Positions 56,836 through 64,000 of a stretch of DNA of 64,000 nucleotides are shown piece after piece. Position 1 is the first letter of the stretch; every line of letters starts with the position of its first letter. The stretch is from Burkholderiales bacterium Ga0077547 (GTDB taxonomy: Bacteria; Pseudomonadota; Gammaproteobacteria; Burkholderiales; Burkholderiaceae_C). The position numbers and the translations under genes are program-made. Location: contig LNEY01000023.1 of NCBI GenBank assembly GCA_001464195.1, positions 1-64,000 of the forward strand. The letters are read 5' to 3'. The notes beneath the pieces were generated by a model. That model saw only the letters and a list, made by a program, of their open reading frames with translations, made no database searches and was not told the DNA's origin.

Positions 56836-57387
56836 TCAGGGATTCAAGCGTATGGGCCGTACCTCGACCGAGCGATCACCCTCGCCGATCCACACCGTGC
56901 CGTCTTGCACCGTCATTTGCAGTTGCATGTTGCGTTGCGCCAGCGCGGCCAGCGCCTGGCTTTGCTCGGGCTCGATTTGCCACACCGCGACGTTGCGTGC
57001 GCGGGTGATGCGCGTCTCCAACCCCTTCCACCACACCGGCGTGCTGTGGCTGAAGCTGATCACCGTGACCCGCTCGGCCCGCGGCGACGACTTCATGATG
57101 CGTCGCTCGTCGGGTTGGCCGACATCGATCCAGTGCACGATCTGGCCAGTCAGGTCCTTGTGCCAGAGGTCGGGCTCGTCGGTGTCCCACAGGCTCTTGG
57201 CCAATTCAAGCGTGCCATGGTGCGGGTCGGCGGGCACGTTCAGCGCGTAGGCCAGCACGCGGATCATCATCCGCTCGTCGGTCTCCGACGGGTGGCGCGC
57301 GATGGTGAGCGCATGCTCGCCGTAGACGTGGCGGTCCATGTCGCTCAACTGCAGGCTGGCTTTGTGGATGGTGGCCTTCAGTGCCAT
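56836..57387 (-). CDS. yaeQ: YaeQ family protein
   Basis: This 183-residue protein has the YaeQ signature: the N-terminus MALKATIHKASLQLSDMDRH, ARHPSETDERMMIRVLAYAL and LWHKDLTGQIVHWIDVGQPD, with the C-terminal PD-(D/E)XK-like fold. YaeQ is a nuclease-fold protein that can suppress loss of RfaH in some enterics; the true function is not settled. The start at 57387 gives the typical N-terminus. It lies 19 nt before the GNAT gene on the minus strand and diverges from the 57495 gene. Confidence 0.93.
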   Translation of the reverse strand: MALKATIHKASLQLSDMDRHVYGEHALTIARHPSETDERMMIRVLAYALNVPADPHHGTLELAKSLWDTDEPDLWHKDLTGQIVHWIDVGQPDERRIMKSSPRAERVTVISFSHSTPVWWKGLETRITRARNVAVWQIEPEQSQALAALAQRNMQLQMTVQDGTVWIGEGDRSVEVRPIRLNP

Positions 57388-57494
57388 GGGGTGCGTCCTG
57401 TTCGGCGCGAAGGGTTTCAGCGCAGCCTTCGATTGTCGGCTACGCATGACAATCGAAGATTCGCGAACCCTCGCAGCGCACAGAGCACGACACC

Positions 57495-57782
57495 ATGAGC
57501 ATGAAGAAAACCGACCTGGTCAAGAACCTGGCCAAGAAGATCGACGGGCAGATGAAGGGGGTGGCGGTCCCTGGACGCTACGGCCAGGCTGCGAGTGCAG
57601 TGATCGACAAGCGCGAGCAACGCCGGCTCGATGCGCAGGCCGGGCTGCTGCCGTTTGCCTGCAAGTTACCAGCCGATCTGGTTCGGCAGCTGCACGACTG
57701 TGCCGTCGGTCACGAAGGCGGCCTCAATGCGCTGATCGCTCAGTTGCTGGGCCAGTCCCTGCAGAACGAAGCCAAGAAGTAG
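57495..57782 (+). CDS. Conserved small cytoplasmic protein, unknown
   Basis: I do not recognise a family name for this 95-residue basic protein. It is rich in Lys and Arg and predicted helical. The N-terminal half carries KTDLVKNLAKKIDGQMKGVA, and the C-terminal half (LPADLVRQLHDCAVGHEGGL) looks like a small ribbon-helix-helix or helical bundle. The ATG at 57495 is chosen although ATG three residues later is possible. It stands alone and its stop is near the terminator of the cold-shock gene. Confidence 0.62.
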   Translation: MSMKKTDLVKNLAKKIDGQMKGVAVPGRYGQAASAVIDKREQRRLDAQAGLLPFACKLPADLVRQLHDCAVGHEGGLNALIAQLLGQSLQNEAKK

Positions 57783-57796
57783 TTCGGCGCAGGCAT

Positions 57797-57822
57797 AAAA
57801 AAACGCGGCCGAAGCCGCGTTT
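57797..57822 (-). terminator. Rho-independent terminator of the cold-shock gene
   Basis: On the minus strand a 9-bp stem (AAACGCGGC/GCCGCGTTT) with a TTCG loop is followed by a run of seven T. It lies 23 bp after the csp stop codon. On the plus strand it also follows the 57495 gene and could act in both directions. Confidence 0.9.
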
Positions 57823-57845
57823 CGAAAGCTGATGTCGCGGCGCTT

Positions 57846-58055
57846 TTACAGCACGCGAATGTTGGCAGCTTGCAGACCCTTCTGGCCTTGCTTGACTTCA
57901 AACTCGACCTTCTGGTTTTCAACCAGGGTCTTGAAGCCGCTACCGGTGATGTCACGGAAGTGGGCGAAGAGGTCAGCACCACCCGCGTCTTGAGCGATGA
58001 AGCCGTAGCCCTTGCTCTCGTTGAACCACTTCACGGTACCTGTTTGCGTCGTCAT
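57846..58055 (-). CDS. Cold-shock protein, CspA family
   Basis: This 69-residue RNA chaperone has the RNP1 and RNP2 motifs in [20 protein letters not shown] and LFAHFRDI. It is the standard length of the cold-shock domain. The ATG at 58055 is right, since it starts [10 protein letters not shown]. The stretch from 58056 to about 58300 may be a long 5' leader, as is usual for csp genes. The gene is followed by a strong terminator. Which paralogue (CspA, CspD or other) is not clear. Confidence 0.95.
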   Translation of the reverse strand: MTTQTGTVKWFNESKGYGFIAQDAGGADLFAHFRDITGSGFKTLVENQKVEFEVKQGQKGLQAANIRVL

Positions 58056-58337
58056 GGACGGTTTCCTATCAAATAACAAAATGATGCGACTGCACATGCA
58101 ATCGCATGCAGAGACACTCAAGATCAACTGGGGATTTCTTGCGATCCCGCTTCAGAACAGAGGCGGGTAGATGATCACTAGCAACCACGGTCTTGCGTAT
58201 ACCTGTGAATCTAATGTACCCCATTGCGATGACAGGCGCATGCGCGTTTGCCGAGGGTGTGCCTCGATGACACAGAATCACGCCCCCCTGGATCCAAACT
58301 GACTGCGCCACCCTGTGTGGCTGGAGATTGCTGCCCG

Positions 58338-58592
58338 ATGGACTTGATCGATTTCGAATTGCGTGGCGAGCACATCACACTCGATGCCTTGCTCAAGGCC
58401 ACCGGCGTGTCGCCCAGTGGCGGGGCGGCCAAGGCATTGGTGGCCGCAGGCGGCGTCCAGGTCGACGGGCGTGACGAGTTGCGCAAGACCTGCAAGATCC
58501 GAGCGGGCCAGGTGGTCGCCGTGACGGGATGCCGAATCCGGGTCGTTGCGCCGTCGGCCGGTGGCGCCTCCGCAGCGCAGGCACTGCCGTGA
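58338..58592 (+). CDS. RNA-binding S4-domain protein, YbcJ-like
   Basis: This 84-residue protein consists of an S4 domain: DFELRGEHITLDALLKATGV, GGAAKALVAAGGVQVDGRDE and LRKTCKIRAGQVVAVTG. Small S4 proteins such as YbcJ bind structured RNA, probably rRNA or tRNA. Its C-terminus (SAGGASAAQALP) is a short tail. The start has a plausible GGAG 13 nt upstream. The stop overlaps the start of the next gene (TGATG). Confidence 0.85.
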   Translation: MDLIDFELRGEHITLDALLKATGVSPSGGAAKALVAAGGVQVDGRDELRKTCKIRAGQVVAVTGCRIRVVAPSAGGASAAQALP

Positions 58593-59338
58593 TGACGCCC
58601 GCACCGCCGTCGATCGATGCGGCTGCCTTGCCGCAGGCGTTGACCTATCTGGGCCATGCCGTGCTGGCCCCAGAGGCCTTTCGCGCGCTAATTGATATCG
58701 ATGCTGCAGCGCTGATGGCGCTGGTACCAAGCTGGTCCGACCTGCCACCCGACGCTTTCCTGCGGGACGGCGGTCGATATCGGCGGCGCCGGCACTCCTG
58801 CTTCATCGTCGAGGGCGCTCGGGTGCAGCGTGTGCCGCACCGACCCCATTGGCAGCCGCTCGAATACAACGCGCTGCATGGCGGCCTGGAACGCATGTTC
58901 GAGCCGATGAGCTCGGAGGTCACCGAGCAGCCGGCCTGGGCGGCGGTGCTGCGCGGCCTGTCGGCGGTGTGTTCGCAGATCCAGGGCTCGCAGCCCTGGT
59001 TCGTCGAGGCGCACCAGTTCCGCATCGACACCACCGACGGCATCGGCCGGCCAACGCCTGAGGGCGCGCACCGCGACGGTGTCGACTTCGTCGTCGTCGC
59101 GCTGGTCGATCGGCGCGGCGTGAAAGGTGGCGAAACGCGTGTCTTCGACGCCAATGGGCCGACAGGCATCCGCTTCACGATGACCGAACCGTGGACGCTG
59201 CTGATGCTCGACGATGCGCGGGTGATCCACGAGACCACACCGATCCAGCCGCTCCAGGCGGGCCAACTCGACGGCCACCGCGACACGCTGGTGCTGACCT
59301 TCCGGCGCGGAGGCTTTCAGGGCCCGGGCGGCGTCTGA
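58592..59338 (+). CDS. 2-oxoglutarate/Fe(II) dioxygenase, BsmA/isoleucine-hydroxylase-like family
   Basis: This 248-residue protein is of the 2OG-Fe dioxygenase family (PF10014) which includes L-isoleucine 4-hydroxylase. Iron-binding motif H-x-D is in EGAHRDGVDFVVVALVD and the distal histidine is in DDARVIHETTPIQPL. The C-terminus RDTLVLTFRR carries the 2-oxoglutarate-binding arginine. Free amino acid hydroxylation is possible, but the substrate is unknown. Its ATG overlaps the stop of the S4-domain gene by TGATG. Confidence 0.82.
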   Translation: MTPAPPSIDAAALPQALTYLGHAVLAPEAFRALIDIDAAALMALVPSWSDLPPDAFLRDGGRYRRRRHSCFIVEGARVQRVPHRPHWQPLEYNALHGGLERMFEPMSSEVTEQPAWAAVLRGLSAVCSQIQGSQPWFVEAHQFRIDTTDGIGRPTPEGAHRDGVDFVVVALVDRRGVKGGETRVFDANGPTGIRFTMTEPWTLLMLDDARVIHETTPIQPLQAGQLDGHRDTLVLTFRRGGFQGPGGV

Positions 59339-59354
59339 CGTTGCAACGGCCGGC

Positions 59355-60134
59355 TCAGGCCAGCCGGATGTCCGCCACCGGGTTGCTGCCGAAATCGTCG
59401 CCCGCCAGGTAGGCCAGCACGCGGCGCGCGGTGTCGTCGGCGCTGACCAGCAAGCCCTGCGCGTGCTGCTGCTCGAAACTGGCCTTGCCCGGGAAGCCTG
59501 CCGGGTCGGCCGCTCTCAATTGCGCCTGCATGTCGGTATCGATCACGCCTGGCGCCAGCGCCACGATGCGCGCCGCGCGGCGCTGGTCGCCCGCGCTCTC
59601 GGCGCGGTGCGCTTCGTCGAGCGCCACCGCGCGCGAGTAGTGGTCCATGCCAGCTTTCGCTGCGCCGTAGATCGCGCTGCCCGCCATCGCCCGGCGACCC
59701 AGGCCCGATGAGATATTCAGCACGCGGCGATCAGCCCGCCAGGCGCCGGTCGCCCGCAGGAATGCGGCCGTCAGCAAAATGGTCGCTTCCAGCCCGACGC
59801 GCAGCGCGCTGGCCAGTTCCGCCGACGTGCAAGCGTCCGAGGGGCCGACGGTGCCGATCACGCCCGCGTTGTTGATCAGCATGGCCTGGTCGAAGCGCTT
59901 CGCATCAAAGGTACGCAGCCAGGCCTCGACCTCGTCGGCGACGGCGGTGCTGTGGGCCAGATCACGCGGCCACTCTTCGAGCTGCGCGTTCACTGTGGCG
60001 GCGTGCGCGGCCAGCGTCGGGTGCCTGCCGCGCGAGAGGCAAAGCATCACGGTTCCGGTCGTCAGCAATTGCTCGGCCATGGCAGCGCCCAGGCCGCGCG
60101 AGGCGCCGGTGAGGATGACGATGCGTTGAGACAC
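59355..60134 (-). CDS. Short-chain dehydrogenase/reductase
   Basis: This 259-residue oxidoreductase has the cofactor motif ILTGASRGLGAAMAEQLL (TGxxxGxG), the NNAGVIG motif and the catalytic residues Ser in NISSGLGRRA and Tyr/Lys in AIYGAAKAG. NADP preference is suggested by the arginine after the first glycine loop. Sepiapterin reductase-like members have this pattern (APGVIDTDMQAQLR), so a pterin substrate is possible but unproven; the pterin dehydratase gene lies 2.6 kb away. It converges on the 2OG-dioxygenase gene. Confidence 0.88.
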   Translation of the reverse strand: MSQRIVILTGASRGLGAAMAEQLLTTGTVMLCLSRGRHPTLAAHAATVNAQLEEWPRDLAHSTAVADEVEAWLRTFDAKRFDQAMLINNAGVIGTVGPSDACTSAELASALRVGLEATILLTAAFLRATGAWRADRRVLNISSGLGRRAMAGSAIYGAAKAGMDHYSRAVALDEAHRAESAGDQRRAARIVALAPGVIDTDMQAQLRAADPAGFPGKASFEQQHAQGLLVSADDTARRVLAYLAGDDFGSNPVADIRLA

Positions 60135-60186
60135 GGGCGGGCTCCGGTGCGGCTGAGGCGTTGAATTCTGGCGTGCCCCGGGGTCG

Positions 60187-60858
60187 TCAGAATGGCGCCG
60201 CGCTGGACAACGCCAGGTTCTGCGAGGTCAGCGGATGGCGTAACGCCAGCTGCGTGGCGTGCAGCATCAGCCGCGAGGCGGTGGGCTGGTTGCGCGTCGC
60301 GTACAACGCATCGCCCACGATCGGATGCCCGATCGCCAGCAGGTGCACCCGCAGCTGGTGCGTGCGTCCGGTCAGCGGCTGCAGTGTGAGCCGCGTGGTG
60401 CGTGTGGCTGGGTCGCGGTGCAGCACGCGGTAGCGGGTGAGCGACGGCTTGCCGTGAACGGGGTCGACCTTCTGGCGTGGGCGCTGTGGCCAGTCGGCGA
60501 GCAGCGGCAGGTCGATCTCGCCCGCGTCCTGCTCCACCAGGCCTTCCACCACCGCCTCGTAGTGCTTGACCACCTCACGGGTCTCGAACATCACGCTGAG
60601 CGTGCGCTGCATCGCTGCGCCGCGGGCGAACAGCAGCAGCCCGGAGGTGGCCATGTCGAGCCGGTGCACCGTCTGCGCATCGGGGAAGGGTGCCTGCACC
60701 CGCGCCACGGCGCAGTCGGCCTTGTCGGCCCCGCGCCCTGGCACCGACAGCAGGCCGGCGGGCTTGTCGATGGCCACCAGTGCCTCGTCGGCATGGACGA
60801 TCACCAGCGGAGACAGCGAAGGGAGACTCGGGGTGGAAGGCACCCGGTCATCATGCAT
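60187..60858 (-). CDS. Pseudouridine synthase, RluA family
   Basis: This 223-residue enzyme isomerises uridine in rRNA or tRNA. The catalytic motif is TVHRLDMATSGLLLFARG with D68, and the RNA-binding end is PLTGRTHQLRVHLLAIGHPI and GDALYATR. There is no S4 domain, as in RluA and TruC. The exact target is not clear. It lies 52 nt upstream of the SDR gene on the same strand and diverges from the ABC transporter gene, only 17 nt from its start. Confidence 0.92.
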   Translation of the reverse strand: MHDDRVPSTPSLPSLSPLVIVHADEALVAIDKPAGLLSVPGRGADKADCAVARVQAPFPDAQTVHRLDMATSGLLLFARGAAMQRTLSVMFETREVVKHYEAVVEGLVEQDAGEIDLPLLADWPQRPRQKVDPVHGKPSLTRYRVLHRDPATRTTRLTLQPLTGRTHQLRVHLLAIGHPIVGDALYATRNQPTASRLMLHATQLALRHPLTSQNLALSSAAPF

Positions 60859-60875
60859 CGGCTACGCTTGTGCGG

Positions 60876-62759
<1,884 letters not shown>

Positions 62760-63149
62760 TCAGTCGTACTGGATGTACTTGTACTGAGCCTCGTCTGGCG
62801 TGCCTTCCAGCGCTGAATCAGCCTGCTTCGCCGGTTGCCACATCACCAGCTCCTCGAGCTTCAGCGCCAGTTCGAAGTCCTTGTTGGTGATGCCCTTGGC
62901 GCTGTGGTTCATCAGCTTGACGATGACCGAGGGGTAGGACACCTCAAGGTCCGGGTGGTGCCAGGCGGCTTCGGCCAGGTGACCGATCGCGTTGACGACC
63001 ATCAGCGTGCCTTTCCAGCCGCTGGTCTTGTACTGGCGCCGCAGGTGGCCATCGGCATGCGACCACGTCGGCAGATCCTGCTTCAGCCGGGCGGCGATCT
63101 CGTTGGCGGTGTACACCTCGTCGGGGGTCTTCTGGGTCCAGGCGCTCAT
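62760..63149 (-). CDS. Pterin-4a-carbinolamine dehydratase
   Basis: The 129-residue enzyme recycles the 4a-hydroxytetrahydrobiopterin formed by aromatic amino-acid hydroxylases. The motif [20 protein letters not shown] contains the active-site histidines, and the C-terminal half has [20 protein letters not shown]. The length is slightly longer than PhhB (about 110) by a short C-terminal tail ending KYIQYD. The ribosome site GAGGAGC stands about 5 nt before ATG 63149. No phhA (phenylalanine hydroxylase) is in the window, so the substrate source is elsewhere. Confidence 0.93.
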   Translation of the reverse strand: MSAWTQKTPDEVYTANEIAARLKQDLPTWSHADGHLRRQYKTSGWKGTLMVVNAIGHLAEAAWHHPDLEVSYPSVIVKLMNHSAKGITNKDFELALKLEELVMWQPAKQADSALEGTPDEAQYKYIQYD

Positions 63150-63279
63150 CGTGTGCTCCTCGGTGGCTTTGCTCGCAAGATGTTCGCACGACATCGGGTG
63201 CCTGCGCCGATGCCGGCTTTCTCCGGACTCGCCCCCGGCTACGATCGCCGTCAATCCCGCTGCCCCGAAAGAGTCACTG

Positions 63280-64000
<721 letters not shown>

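Overview
The window is GC-rich DNA from a chromosome of a betaproteobacterium, most likely of the order Burkholderiales (Rubrivivax/Leptothrix/Methylibium or Comamonadaceae-like). The evidence is the gene mix: long-form ArgG, a urtABCDE urea transporter, NhaR, a DnaE2 polymerase behind a LexA box, a PEP-CTERM protein, YaeQ, PpnP, RsuA and RluA paralogues. Start-stop overlaps of the ATGA type are frequent. I see no rRNA, tRNA, CRISPR array, prophage or insertion sequence.

Layout. 1-4.2 kb: a heavy-metal efflux operon on the minus strand (CzcI-like, outer-membrane factor, an extra anchored periplasmic-domain protein, adaptor, and the start of the RND pump, which runs off the left edge). 4.3-9 kb: a very unusual receptor that fuses an NCS1-type permease, an eight-cysteine segment, a histidine kinase and a receiver, overlapping a LuxR-type response regulator. 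9-13 kb: housekeeping genes (ribF, rsuA, an aspartic protease, yajQ, murB). 12.9-15.5 kb: selD diverging from an EgtB/SenA-like gene, which suggests selenium small-molecule metabolism, although the SenA-like protein lacks one predicted iron-binding histidine. 15.5-19.7 kb: a PEP-CTERM protein, then a tightly coupled zinc uptake operon (zur, a His-rich tail-anchored protein, znuC, znuB, znuA) behind a 22-bp perfect palindrome.

19.7-26.5 kb: a KefF/KefC-like potassium efflux pair, an orphan ParA ATPase, a LuxR-type regulator overlapping a hybrid kinase, and ureD. 26.5-33.3 kb: accessory and stress membrane functions (DUF3616, YqhA, a diacylglycerol-kinase-like protein, TerB-like, NhaR, TerC, CopD-like). 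33.3-39 kb: the urea ABC transporter urtABCDE on the minus strand. The urease structural genes are absent: ureD and urtE point towards each other across 6.8 kb of unrelated genes. 39.2-42.5 kb: SOS-controlled dnaE2 without imuA/imuB beside it.

42.7-64 kb: mostly single housekeeping or conserved genes: a small lipoprotein, yaaA, a prolyl-4-hydroxylase-like enzyme, rhlE, ettA coupled to a zinc metalloprotease lipoprotein, a cupin, ppnP, argG, an exonuclease, a prolyl oligopeptidase coupled to a GNAT protein, yaeQ, a cold-shock gene with a clear terminator, an S4-domain protein coupled to a 2OG-Fe dioxygenase, an SDR, an RluA-family synthase, an ABC exporter, a pterin dehydratase, and the start of a DUF808 membrane protein cut by the right edge.

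The strongest leads are the permease-kinase fusion, the selD/SenA-like pair with its altered iron site, the His-rich protein inside the zinc operon, and the split urea locus. All assignments come from reading the sequence and family knowledge; no database search was run.
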